64,000 bases of DNA from JBBPZA01 sp963728925. Lineage in GTDB: Bacteria; Actinomycetota; Thermoleophilia; Solirubrobacterales; Solirubrobacteraceae. Each line of letters opens with the position of its first letter. Within the stretch, counting starts at the first letter, position 1. The translations under genes and the position numbers were made by a program. Below the pieces are notes generated by a model, which saw only the letters and a list, made by a program, of their open reading frames with translations, did no database searches and was not told where the DNA came from. Location of the stretch: the NCBI GenBank assembly GCA_963728925.1, contig CAVSMB010000035.1, positions 1 to 64,000 on the forward strand, read 5' to 3'. Below are positions 26,269 through 33,557 of the stretch, one piece after another.

Positions 26269-26382
26269 CTAGCCCTGCCGCTGCTTGTGTCGCGGGTTCG
26301 AGCAGATGACCAGGACGGCGCCGTGGCGTCGGATGATCTTGCATTTCTCGCACATCGGCCTGACCGACGGTCGTACCTTCAT
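26269..26382 (-). CDS. rpmJ: 50S ribosomal protein L36 (zinc-binding form)
   Basis: A 37-aa protein starting MKVRPSVRPMCEKCKIIR. The Cys pair CEKC, a Cys in VLVICSNPRH and the following His make the zinc knuckle (C+ type). It starts at ATG 26382 and ends 5 bp before rpsM. infA, usually just upstream, is absent. Confidence 0.95.
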   Translation of the reverse strand: MKVRPSVRPMCEKCKIIRRHGAVLVICSNPRHKQRQG

Positions 26383-26540
26383 GGTTCCTTTCGGGTGGTT
26401 CCCGTCGCCGCGGCTCTGGCTGCCGTTGCGGCCGCCGCTACCGCGTCGAGGACATGCGCACAGCGGCTCCAAGCCGGACCGAGCGCGACAGCGGATGGTA
26501 GCAAAGGGTGTCCGGTCGTCCGCGTGGCGCGAAGCGCTCG

Positions 26541-27314
26541 TCAGGCCGCCGCCTGGGCCCGGTCCAGGTGCCACGGCGTGAGCACCTTCGGGCCGCCGGC
26601 CTCGATGGCGACGGTGAACTCGAAGTGGGCCGCGAGCGAGCCGTCCTGGGAGTAGATAGCCCAGTGGTCGTCGCCGATCCGCACCGCCTGGCGGCCGGCC
26701 GTGACCATCGGCTCGACCGCGAAGACCATGCCCTCCTCGAGCAGCGGGCCGCGGCCGGGGTCGCCGAAGTTCGGAATCTGGGGATCCTCGTGCATGTCCC
26801 GCCCGATGCCGTGGCCGACGAGCGAGCGCACGACCGAGAGGCCCTGCGACTCGACGTGGACCTGCACGGCGTGCGAGACGTCGCCCAGCCGGTTGCCGGC
26901 CCGGCACTGCTCGACGGCCGCGAAGAGCGCCTCCTCGGTCACGGTGAGGAGCTTGCGGGCGACCGGCGTGACCGGGCCCACCGGGAAGGTCCGCGCTCCG
27001 TCGGCCACCCAGCCGTCGAGCACGATGCCGACGTCGACCGAGATGAGGTCGCCGCGGTTGAGCTTGTAGGGGCCCGGGATGCCGTGGACGACCATCGAGT
27101 TGGGCGACGCGCAGATCGAGCCGGGGAAGCCGCGGTAGCCCTTGAAGGCCGGCGTCGCGCCCTGCGAGCGGATGAAGCGCTCGGCGGCGTCGTCGAGATC
27201 GGCGGTGGTGACGCCCGGCCGCACCTTGGCCTCGAGCAGCTTCAGCGTCTTGACGAGGATCTCCCCGGCGGCGGCGATCTTGTCGATCTCCTCGGGGGTC
27301 TTCTTGATGATCAC
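26541..27314 (-). CDS. map: Methionine aminopeptidase, type I
   Basis: A 257-aa enzyme that removes the initiator Met from nascent proteins. The start is GTG 27314, preceded by AGGAG and beginning VIIKKTPEEIDKIAAAG. Metal ligands are recognisable: Asp in LISVDVGIVLDGWVADGA, His in SLVGHGIGRDMHEDP, Glu in VFAVEPMV, Glu in HFEFTVAI. It lies 19 bp after adk in the usual secY-adk-map order. 158 bp follow before rpmJ. Confidence 0.97.
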   Translation of the reverse strand: MIIKKTPEEIDKIAAAGEILVKTLKLLEAKVRPGVTTADLDDAAERFIRSQGATPAFKGYRGFPGSICASPNSMVVHGIPGPYKLNRGDLISVDVGIVLDGWVADGARTFPVGPVTPVARKLLTVTEEALFAAVEQCRAGNRLGDVSHAVQVHVESQGLSVVRSLVGHGIGRDMHEDPQIPNFGDPGRGPLLEEGMVFAVEPMVTAGRQAVRIGDDHWAIYSQDGSLAAHFEFTVAIEAGGPKVLTPWHLDRAQAAA

Positions 27315-27333
27315 GACAGGCGCTCCTTGATCA

Positions 27334-28008
27334 CTACAGCCGCTCCTCGAGGCGCAGGGTGGCGAGCGTCGCCCGGATGTGGTCATGGACCTCGGTCTTG
27401 TCGCGCGTGCCGTCGAAGCGGCGCAGGAGGCCACGCTCGTCGTAGTAGTCGATGAGCGGCTCGGTGTTCTCGTGGTAGGTCGCCAGGCGCTTCTTCACCG
27501 TCTCGGGCTTGTCGTCCTCGCGGATCTCCAGGCGCGAGCCGTCCTGGTCGCAGATGTCCTCGCGCTTGGGCGGGTCGAACTCGAGGTGGTAGGTGTGGCC
27601 GTTCTTGACGCACACGCGCCGGCCCGAGAGGCGCCGGATGAGCTCCTCGTCGGGCACTTCGACGAGCAGCGCGGCCGTGAGCCGGCGGCCGTGCTGGTCG
27701 AGCATCTCGTTGAGCGCGTCGGCCTGGGCGACGTTGCGGGGGAAGCCGTCGAGGACGAAGCCGTCACCGGCGTCGTCCTGGGAGATCCGGTCCTCGATCA
27801 TCGCGATGACCAGCTCGTCGGGCACGAGCCCACCGCTGTCCATGTGCTCCTTGGCCTGCTTGCCGAGCTCCGTTCCTTCCTTGACGTTCTCGCGCAGGAT
27901 GTCGCCGGTCGCGATGTAGGCGACGCTGAAGTCCTCGGTGAGACGCTGGCCCTGGGTGCCCTTTCCGGCCCCCGGCGGGCCGAGCAGGACGAGGTTGAGC
28001 TCAGACAC
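27334..28008 (-). CDS. adk: Adenylate kinase
   Basis: A 224-aa long-form enzyme that equilibrates AMP and ATP with ADP. P-loop GPPGAGKGTQ, AMP-binding ATGDILREN, and DGFVLDGFPRN. The long LID has Cys and His in VCVKNGHTYH and then CDQDG, so the metal site would be Cys-His-Cys-Asp rather than four Cys. The start is GTG 28008. It lies 27 bp after secY. Confidence 0.97.
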   Translation of the reverse strand: MSELNLVLLGPPGAGKGTQGQRLTEDFSVAYIATGDILRENVKEGTELGKQAKEHMDSGGLVPDELVIAMIEDRISQDDAGDGFVLDGFPRNVAQADALNEMLDQHGRRLTAALLVEVPDEELIRRLSGRRVCVKNGHTYHLEFDPPKREDICDQDGSRLEIREDDKPETVKKRLATYHENTEPLIDYYDERGLLRRFDGTRDKTEVHDHIRATLATLRLEERL

Positions 28009-28035
28009 CGCCGATCACCTCGCAGACGAGGTCGC

Positions 28036-29307
28036 TCATTTGAGGAATCCTTCGTAGTTGCGCATCATCAGCTGGGCCTCGAGCTGCTTCATCGTGTCAA
28101 GCGCCACGCCGACGACGATGAGCAGCGAGGTGCCGCCGAAGAAGAAGTTCGCGCTCGTCTGGTTGATGAGGATCGTCGGCAAGGCCGCCACCAGGGCGAG
28201 GTAGATCGCGCCTGGGAAGGTCAGGCGGGAGAGGATGCGGTCGAGGAACTCGGCCGTGGGCCGCCCTGGTCGCACCCCGGGGATGAAGCCGCCGTACTTC
28301 TTGAGGTTGTCGGCCTGGTCGACCGGGTTGAAGGTGACGGCCGTGTAGAAGTAGGTGAAGAGGATGATGAAGATCGACTCCCCGACGATGTAGGCCCAGC
28401 CGTTGGGCGAGAGGAAGCTCGCGAGGTCGCGGGCCCACGGGGAGTTGATGAGCTGCCCGACGGTCGGCGGGAAGGCCATGATCGAGGCGGCGAAGATCAC
28501 CGGGATCACGCCCGCCATGTTCACGCGTAGCGGCAGGTAGGTCTGGCCGCCCTGGGTCATGCGCCGCCCGATGACGCGCTTGGCGTACTGGACGGGTATC
28601 CGGCGCTGGCCCTCCTGGACGAAGACCACCGCGGCGATGACCGCGAGCGCGACGAAGGGCATCATGACCTTGAAGACCTGGTCGGGGTTGGTCCACCACG
28701 CGTTGATGCCGTTGGGCAGGCCCGAGGCGATCGACGCGAAGATCATCAGCGAGATCCCGTTGCCGATCCCGCGCTGGGTGATGAGCTCGCCCATCCACAT
28801 GAGCAGCACGCAGCCGGCGGTCAGGCAGACGACGATCAGGAACACCTTCGGGAAGTTGAAGTTCGGGATCAGCTCGGAGCCCGCCTGATTGGAGAACGAG
28901 CGGAAGAGGAACACGTAGCCGATCGCCTGCGCGCCGGCGAGGGCGACGGTGAGGTAGCGCGTGTACTGGGTGATGCGCTGCTGGCCGACCTCGCCCTCCT
29001 TCTGGAGCTTCTCCAGCGTGGGGACGACCACGGTGAGGAGCTGCAGGATGATCGACGCCGTGATGTAGGGCATGATCCCGAGCGCCATCAGCGCGACGCG
29101 CTGCAGGCCGCCGCCGGAGAACAGGTTGAGGAACCCGAGGATCGAGTTCCCGGTCAGGTTGGAGTTGATGTCCTTGACCGCGGTCTCGTTGATCCCGGGC
29201 ACGGGGATGTGCGAGCCGAGGCGGTAGAGGGCCAGCAGCAGCGCCGTGAAGGCGAGCTTGCGGCGGATCTCCGGGACCCGGAAGGCGGTGGCGATCGTCG
29301 CGACCAC
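28036..29307 (-). CDS. secY: Protein translocase subunit SecY
   Basis: A 423-aa, 10-TM channel of the Sec translocon. Typical segments are LALYRLGSHIPVPGIN after TM1, GIMPYITASIILQLLTVVVP, FVQEGQRRIPVQYAKRVIGR (cytosolic loop) and KKYGGFIPGVRPGRPTAEFL. It starts at GTG 29307. Upstream it is separated from rplO by an unusual 170-bp inverted-repeat segment. Confidence 0.98.
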   Translation of the reverse strand: MVATIATAFRVPEIRRKLAFTALLLALYRLGSHIPVPGINETAVKDINSNLTGNSILGFLNLFSGGGLQRVALMALGIMPYITASIILQLLTVVVPTLEKLQKEGEVGQQRITQYTRYLTVALAGAQAIGYVFLFRSFSNQAGSELIPNFNFPKVFLIVVCLTAGCVLLMWMGELITQRGIGNGISLMIFASIASGLPNGINAWWTNPDQVFKVMMPFVALAVIAAVVFVQEGQRRIPVQYAKRVIGRRMTQGGQTYLPLRVNMAGVIPVIFAASIMAFPPTVGQLINSPWARDLASFLSPNGWAYIVGESIFIILFTYFYTAVTFNPVDQADNLKKYGGFIPGVRPGRPTAEFLDRILSRLTFPGAIYLALVAALPTILINQTSANFFFGGTSLLIVVGVALDTMKQLEAQLMMRNYEGFLK

Positions 29308-29319
29308 GCGTGCGCGACC

Positions 29320-29487
29320 CTAGATGGTCGAGTCCGTGGGCCGCGTGCGCGGCCGGCTGCGGCTCGTGGATGCCGGGCGACGCGGACCGAAGGGGGACAG
29401 TGGCAGAGCCACGGGCCCCTTCGGGCCGTGGCGATCCGGCGCCGCGAGAGGCCGCCGGACGAGCGCGGGGGTCGCGGACTCGACCAT
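29320..29487 (-). CDS. Possible 55-codon ORF filling the rplO-secY gap
   Basis: An ATG at 29487, overlapping the rplO stop region (TAGATG), opens a 55-codon frame that ends at TAG 29320, 12 bp before the secY start. Composition is Pro/Arg/Ser-rich (PVALPLSPFGPRRPASTSRS) with no recognisable domain, and both ends lie in the inverted repeat. Coding is uncertain. A structured RNA or a small mobile element explains the palindrome better. Confidence 0.3.
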   Translation of the reverse strand: MVESATPALVRRPLAAPDRHGPKGPVALPLSPFGPRRPASTSRSRPRTRPTDSTI

Positions 29488-29490
29488 CTA
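29321..29490. repeat. 170-bp segment bounded by 16-bp perfect inverted repeats
   Basis: TAGATGGTCGAGTCCG (29321-29336) is perfectly complementary to 29475-29490. Inside are further hairpins, including CCGGCG/CGCCGG and a GGGCCC-type stem. The outer TA/TA pair would fit a 2-bp TA target duplication around a MITE-like element. Alternatively it is one long RNA stem between two operon genes. Confidence 0.85.
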
Positions 29491-29976
29491 ACGCTCGATG
29501 AGCTGACAGGTCCCGCCGGCCGCCTCGATGCGCTCGCGCGCAGTGGCGCTGAAGCCGTGCGCGTGCACGGTGAGCGCCTTGGCGAGCTCGCCGCGGGCGA
29601 GGATCTTGACCGGGACGTCCTTGCGGGTCGCGAGGCCCTTCGCGCGCAGCGAGTCGGGGGACACGTCGGCGCCCGCGTCGAAGCGCGCCTCGAGGTCCTC
29701 GAGGTTCACCGGCTGGGTGTGGGTCCGGAACGGCTCGAAGGGCATCGACTTCTTCATATGCGGGCCGCGCAGCTTGCGCATCCGCATGTGGATCGGGTTC
29801 TGGCCGCCCTCGAAGCGGGCGCGGTCCTTCGCCCCCGAGCGCGAGCCGTAGCCCTTCTGGCCGCGCCCCGCGGTCTTGCCGGTGCCTGACCCCTCCCCGC
29901 GGCCGACGCGCTTGCGCTGCTTGCGGCTGCCCGCGGGGGGCTTGAGGTTGTGCAGCCCCTTGCGCTCCTCGGTCAC
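29488..29976 (-). CDS. rplO: 50S ribosomal protein L15
   Basis: A 162-aa protein from GTG 29976 (VTEERKGLHNLKPPAGSRKQ). Conserved VGRGEGSGTGKTAGRGQKGY and FEGGQNPIHMRMRKLRG, and C-terminal GELAKALTVHAHGFSATARE. The start overlaps the rpmD stop (GTGA). The larger frame to 30405 is an artefact running through rpmD and rpsE. Confidence 0.97.
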   Translation of the reverse strand: MTEERKGLHNLKPPAGSRKQRKRVGRGEGSGTGKTAGRGQKGYGSRSGAKDRARFEGGQNPIHMRMRKLRGPHMKKSMPFEPFRTHTQPVNLEDLEARFDAGADVSPDSLRAKGLATRKDVPVKILARGELAKALTVHAHGFSATARERIEAAGGTCQLIER

Positions 29977-30149
29977 CGCTCCACCTTCACCAGATGGCGC
30001 ACGGTGTGGAGCATGCCCTCGATCTGCGGCGTCGGCTCGTGCTCGACGACGTGGCCGATGCGCCGCAGGCCAAGCGAGCGAAGGGTGTCGAGCTGGCGCC
30101 GGTCCGAGCCGTTCTTGGACTTGACCTGCGTAACCCTCACTGCGCTCAT
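29973..30149 (-). CDS. rpmD: 50S ribosomal protein L30
   Basis: A 58-aa protein, too short for ORF-length filters. It begins MSAVRVTQVKSKNGSDRRQL and has LRSLGLRRIGHVVEHEPTPQ and a C-terminal HTVRHLVKVER. Start and stop overlap its neighbours (ATGA with rpsE, GTGA with rplO). Confidence 0.96.
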   Translation of the reverse strand: MSAVRVTQVKSKNGSDRRQLDTLRSLGLRRIGHVVEHEPTPQIEGMLHTVRHLVKVER

Positions 30150-30766
30150 GCCCCGACCTCTTCGGTGGCCTCCGGGGCGGCCTCCGGCGCGGCGCCGTTG
30201 GCCTCGGCCGGGGTGCCCTCGAGCTCGCCCTGGGCCTCGGTGGCCTGGATCCCGAGCACGTGATTGATCGAGAGGCCGCGCAGCTCGGCGACGTCGCGCG
30301 GGGTGCGCAGCGCCTGCAGGCCGGCCACGGTCGCCTTGACGAGGTTGATCGGGTTCTGCGTGCCGAGGCTCTTGGAGAGGATGTCGTGGATGCCGGCGAG
30401 CTCAAGCACCGCGCGGACGCCGCCCCCGGCGATCACGCCGGTGCCCGGTGAGGCGGGCTTGAGCATCACGCGGCCGGCGCCGTAGACGCCCGTCACCTTG
30501 TGGGTGATGGTCGAGCCGTGGCGCGGGACCTTGAAGAGGTTCTTCTTTGCGCGCTCCACGCCCTTCTGGATCGCGACCGGGACCTCGTTGGCCTTCCCGT
30601 AGCCGACGCCGACGGTGCCGTTCTCGTCGCCGACCACCACGAGGGCGGTGAACGAGAAGCGGCGGCCGCCCTTGACGACCTTGGCCACGCGGTTGATCTC
30701 GACGACGCGCTCCTGGTAGTCGCTGTCGCGCTGTCGGGATCCGTCTCTCTGTCGGGGCTGCGGCAT
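30146..30766 (-). CDS. rpsE: 30S ribosomal protein S5
   Basis: A 206-aa S5. Double-stranded-RNA-like N-terminal domain with RVAKVVKGGRRFSFTALVVV and GVGYGKANEVPVAIQKGVE; C-terminal domain with SPGTGVIAGGGVRAVLELAG. The last 30 residues are an acidic Glu/Ala/Pro tail (ANGAAPEAAPEATEEVGA), a smaller version of the low-complexity extensions in S17, L22 and L10. The start is the first ATG after a basic QRDGSRQRDSDYQERV leader. Confidence 0.97.
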   Translation of the reverse strand: MPQPRQRDGSRQRDSDYQERVVEINRVAKVVKGGRRFSFTALVVVGDENGTVGVGYGKANEVPVAIQKGVERAKKNLFKVPRHGSTITHKVTGVYGAGRVMLKPASPGTGVIAGGGVRAVLELAGIHDILSKSLGTQNPINLVKATVAGLQALRTPRDVAELRGLSINHVLGIQATEAQGELEGTPAEANGAAPEAAPEATEEVGA

Positions 30767-30797
30767 GAACTCCAGAGGGTAGAGGGTCTCGAAGGTC

Positions 30798-31151
30798 CTA
30801 GATCGCGAGGCCGGCGTCGCGAGCGCCGTCGGCGAGGGCGCGCACGCGGCCGTGGTAGCGGTAGCCGCCGCGGTCGAAGACCGCGCGCTCCACGCCGGCC
30901 TCCTTGGCGCGCCGGGCCAGCAGCTCGCCGGCGTGGCGAGCCTGTTCGGTGGGCGGCAGCGAGCGCAGCTCGCCCTCCGTCCAGTTGACGGCGGCGAGCG
31001 TCAGTCCGCGCTCGTCGTCGATGAGCTGGGCGAAGATCCCGCGGTTGGAGCGGAACACCGAGATACGCGGCCGCTGGGCGGTTCCGTGCACCTTCGCGCG
31101 CACGCGGCGGCGGCGCTTGAGGCGAATCGACTCCTTCGTGCGGAGGGTCAT
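30798..31151 (-). CDS. rplR: 50S ribosomal protein L18
   Basis: A 117-aa 5S-rRNA-binding protein. RVRAKVHGTAQRPRISVFRS and the C-terminal FDRGGYRYHGRVRALADGAR are typical. It overlaps rplF (ATGA); 31 bp separate it from rpsE. Confidence 0.97.
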   Translation of the reverse strand: MTLRTKESIRLKRRRRVRAKVHGTAQRPRISVFRSNRGIFAQLIDDERGLTLAAVNWTEGELRSLPPTEQARHAGELLARRAKEAGVERAVFDRGGYRYHGRVRALADGARDAGLAI

Positions 31152-31681
31152 GCGCGCTTGCCCACCTTCCGCGCGACGTACTCGCCCTCGTAGCGGATCC
31201 CCTTGCCCTTGTAGGGCTCGGGCGGGCGCTGCTTGCGGATGTTGGCGGCGACCTCGCCGACGAGCTGCTTGGAGATGCCACGCACGACGACCCGGGTGGG
31301 CTGGGGCACCTCGAAGTCGATGCCCTCCGGGGCCTTGATCGAGACGGGGTGGGAATAGCCGAGCGCGAGCTCGAGGTCGCGGCCACGCGCCTGCGCGCGG
31401 TAGCCGACGCCCTGGATCTCGAGCGTCTTGACGTAGCCGTTGGTGACCCCCTCGACCATGTTGGCCACCAGCGAGCGAGTGAGCCCGTGCAGCGCGCGAT
31501 GCTCGCCGCGGTCGGTCGGGCGCTTGACGAGCAGCGTGCTCTCCTCCTGCTCGAGGGTGATGTCGCGCGGGATACGCTCGCTCAGCTCGCCCTTGGGGCC
31601 GTTGACTCGCACGACGCCGGGCTCGATGGCCACGGTGACGCCCTCGGGAACCGAGATGGGCTGCTTGCCGATCCGGCTCAT
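31148..31681 (-). CDS. rplF: 50S ribosomal protein L6
   Basis: A 177-aa L6. MSRIGKQPISVPEGVTVAIE starts the first domain and VEGVTNGYVKTLEIQGVGYR joins the second. The 23S-binding C terminus has RKQRPPEPYKGKGIRYEGEY. The length is normal. Confidence 0.98.
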   Translation of the reverse strand: MSRIGKQPISVPEGVTVAIEPGVVRVNGPKGELSERIPRDITLEQEESTLLVKRPTDRGEHRALHGLTRSLVANMVEGVTNGYVKTLEIQGVGYRAQARGRDLELALGYSHPVSIKAPEGIDFEVPQPTRVVVRGISKQLVGEVAANIRKQRPPEPYKGKGIRYEGEYVARKVGKRA

Positions 31682-31685
31682 GCGC

Positions 31686-32093
31686 TCACCAGACCTCCGC
31701 CATGACCTCGCCGCCGATGCCCTCGTTGCGGGCCTGGTGGCCGGTCATCACGCCGCGCGAGGTGGACACGATCGTCGTGCCCATCCCGCCCTGGACCTTG
31801 GGGATGTGGGTCGCGTCGACGTAGGTGCGCCGGCCCGGGCGCGAGACGCGCCGCAGGCCCGAGATCACCGGCTGGCGGCTCTCGGTGTAGCGCAGACGGA
31901 TCTCCAGCACCTCACCGGCCCGCCGCGCCGTCGGAGGCTCGACCGAGTACTCCGCGATGTAGCCCTCCTCCTTGAGGATCCGCGCGAGCTCGCGTTTGAG
32001 CTTGGAGGAGGGGATCTCCAGCGTCTCGCGCGACGCCTGGATCGCGTTGCGGATCCGCGTGAGGAAGTCGGCGATGGGGTCGGTCATCGACAT
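31686..32093 (-). CDS. rpsH: 30S ribosomal protein S8
   Basis: A 135-aa S8. It begins MSMTDPIADFLTRIRNAIQA, so the second ATG (32087) is equally possible. The C-terminal RNA-binding site STSRGVMTGHQARNEGIGGE is present. S8 is the usual spc-operon translational repressor, binding near rplE; no operator was identified here. Confidence 0.97.
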   Translation of the reverse strand: MSMTDPIADFLTRIRNAIQASRETLEIPSSKLKRELARILKEEGYIAEYSVEPPTARRAGEVLEIRLRYTESRQPVISGLRRVSRPGRRTYVDATHIPKVQGGMGTTIVSTSRGVMTGHQARNEGIGGEVMAEVW

Positions 32094-32097
32094 GGGG

Positions 32098-32283
32098 CTA
32101 CCAGCTCGACTTCGTCATGCCGGGGACGTAGCCGACGTGGGCGAGCTCGCGCAGGCAGATCCGGCAGAGGCCGAACTTGCGGTACACCGCGCGGCTGCGG
32201 CCGCAGCGGCGGCACCGGGTGTAGCCCCGGGTCTTGTACTTCGGGGTCCGCGCCTGGCGGACACGCTGTGACGTCTTTGCCAT
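32098..32283 (-). CDS. rpsN: 30S ribosomal protein S14, type Z
   Basis: A 61-aa, zinc-binding short form. CRRCGRSRAVYRKFGLCRIC gives the CxxC-x12-CxxC site, and the end is HVGYVPGMTKSSW. It begins MAKTSQRVRQARTPKYKTRG, with an actinobacterial-style start. Confidence 0.97.
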   Translation of the reverse strand: MAKTSQRVRQARTPKYKTRGYTRCRRCGRSRAVYRKFGLCRICLRELAHVGYVPGMTKSSW

Positions 32284-32293
32284 GAACCTCTCT

Positions 32294-32851
32294 CTAGCTG
32301 TCTCGGTCGCGTCGTGCGAAGGGCATCCCGAATGCCTCGAGCAGAGCGTAGGCCTCGTCGTCGGAGCTCGCGCTCGTCGTGATCGCGATGTCCAGCCCGC
32401 GCACCTGGTCGATGGCGTCGTAGTCGATCTCGGGAAAGATGATCTGCTCGCGCACGCCCATCGTGTAGTTCCCGCGGCCGTCGAAGGACCGCGGGTTGAG
32501 CCCGCGGAAGTCGCGGATCCGCGGGATCGCGATGGACATGAGCCGGTCGAGGAACTCGTGGGCGCGGTCGCCGCGCAGCGTCACCGCCACCCCGACGGGC
32601 ATACCCTCGCGCAGCTTGAAGTTCGCGATCGACTTCCGCGCGCGGCGCACGTTGGGCTTCTGCCCGGCGATGGTCGCGAGCTGGTCCTGGGCGGCCTCGA
32701 GCATGTTGGAGTCCTGCTTGGCGTCGCCCACGCCCATGTTCAGCACGATCTTGGTGACGCGGGGGGCCTGCATCGGGCTCGAGTAGCCGAACCGCTCGAT
32801 GAGGTGCGGCTTGATCTCGTCCTCGTAGCGCTGTCGCAGTCGTGCGCGCAT
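32294..32851 (-). CDS. rplE: 50S ribosomal protein L5
   Basis: A 185-aa 5S-associated protein of the central protuberance. Conserved PRVTKIVLNMGVGDAKQDSN, GQKPNVRRARKSIANFKLRE, FRGLNPRSFDGRGNYTMGV and QIIFPEIDYD. It lies 2 bp after rplX. Confidence 0.98.
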   Translation of the reverse strand: MRARLRQRYEDEIKPHLIERFGYSSPMQAPRVTKIVLNMGVGDAKQDSNMLEAAQDQLATIAGQKPNVRRARKSIANFKLREGMPVGVAVTLRGDRAHEFLDRLMSIAIPRIRDFRGLNPRSFDGRGNYTMGVREQIIFPEIDYDAIDQVRGLDIAITTSASSDDEAYALLEAFGMPFARRDRDS

Positions 32852-32853
32852 GG

Positions 32854-33189
32854 TCAGGAGTCCAGCCTGGTTCCGGAGCGCTTGGCCACGCGGACGCGCT
32901 TGCCGTCTTCGCGCGCGATCCCGACGCGCGTCGGCTTGCCGTCCTTGGGATCGGCGAGCGCGACGTTTGAGACGTGGATCCCGCCTTCCTTCTCGATGAC
33001 CCCGCCGACCGTCTCGGCACGCTGGGCGTCGCGGACCTGCTCGGGGCGCCGGTGGCGCTTGACCATGTTGAGGCCCTCGACGTAGATGCGACTGCGGTCG
33101 GGGTCGACGCGCAGGACCTTGCCGCTCTTGCCGCGGTCCTTGCCGGCGAGCACAACGACGGTGTCGTCCTTGCGGATCTTCAGGGCCAT
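32854..33189 (-). CDS. rplX: 50S ribosomal protein L24
   Basis: A 111-aa KOW-domain protein from ATG 33189, which overlaps the rplN stop by one base. It starts MALKIRKDDTVVVLAGKDRG with KGKVLRV-like KSGKVLRVDPDRSRIYVEG and KRHRRPEQVRDAQRAETVGG. The longer frame to 33564 runs through rplN and is spurious. Confidence 0.97.
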   Translation of the reverse strand: MALKIRKDDTVVVLAGKDRGKSGKVLRVDPDRSRIYVEGLNMVKRHRRPEQVRDAQRAETVGGVIEKEGGIHVSNVALADPKDGKPTRVGIAREDGKRVRVAKRSGTRLDS

Positions 33190-33557
33190 CAGAGGACCTC
33201 GGGCGCGAGCGAGACGATCTTCATGAAGTTGCGATCGCGCAGCTCGCGCGCCACCGGCCCGAAGATGCGCGTCCCGCGCGGGTTGTTGGCGGCGTCGATG
33301 AGCACGGCGGCGTTCTCGTCGAAGGCGATCGAGGTGCCGTCGTCGCGGCCGAACTGCTTCTTGGTCCGCACGACGACCGCTGTCACCACCTCGCCCTTCT
33401 TGACCGCGCCCTGCGGCGTGGCCTGCTTGACGGTGGCGACGATCGTGTCGCCCACGTGGGCGTAGCGCCGGCGCGATCCGCCGCGGACGCGGATGACGAG
33501 GATCTCGCGCGCGCCGGTGTTGTCGGCCACGCGAAGCCGGGTCTCGGTCTGGATCAA
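33189..33557 (-). CDS. rplN: 50S ribosomal protein L14
   Basis: A 122-aa L14. MIQTETRLRVADNTGAREIL, the RYAHVGDTIVATVKQATPQG core, and C-terminal FGPVARELRDRNFMKIVSLA. It is on the 50S interface surface near the L19 site. The start overlaps the rpsQ stop (ATGA). Confidence 0.98.
   Translation of the reverse strand: MIQTETRLRVADNTGAREILVIRVRGGSRRRYAHVGDTIVATVKQATPQGAVKKGEVVTAVVVRTKKQFGRDDGTSIAFDENAAVLIDAANNPRGTRIFGPVARELRDRNFMKIVSLAPEVL

Noticed and set aside
29488..30405. A 305-codon frame starting upstream of rplO
   Set aside because: It passes through rpmD and rpsE in the wrong frame; GTG 29976 begins the true L15 sequence.
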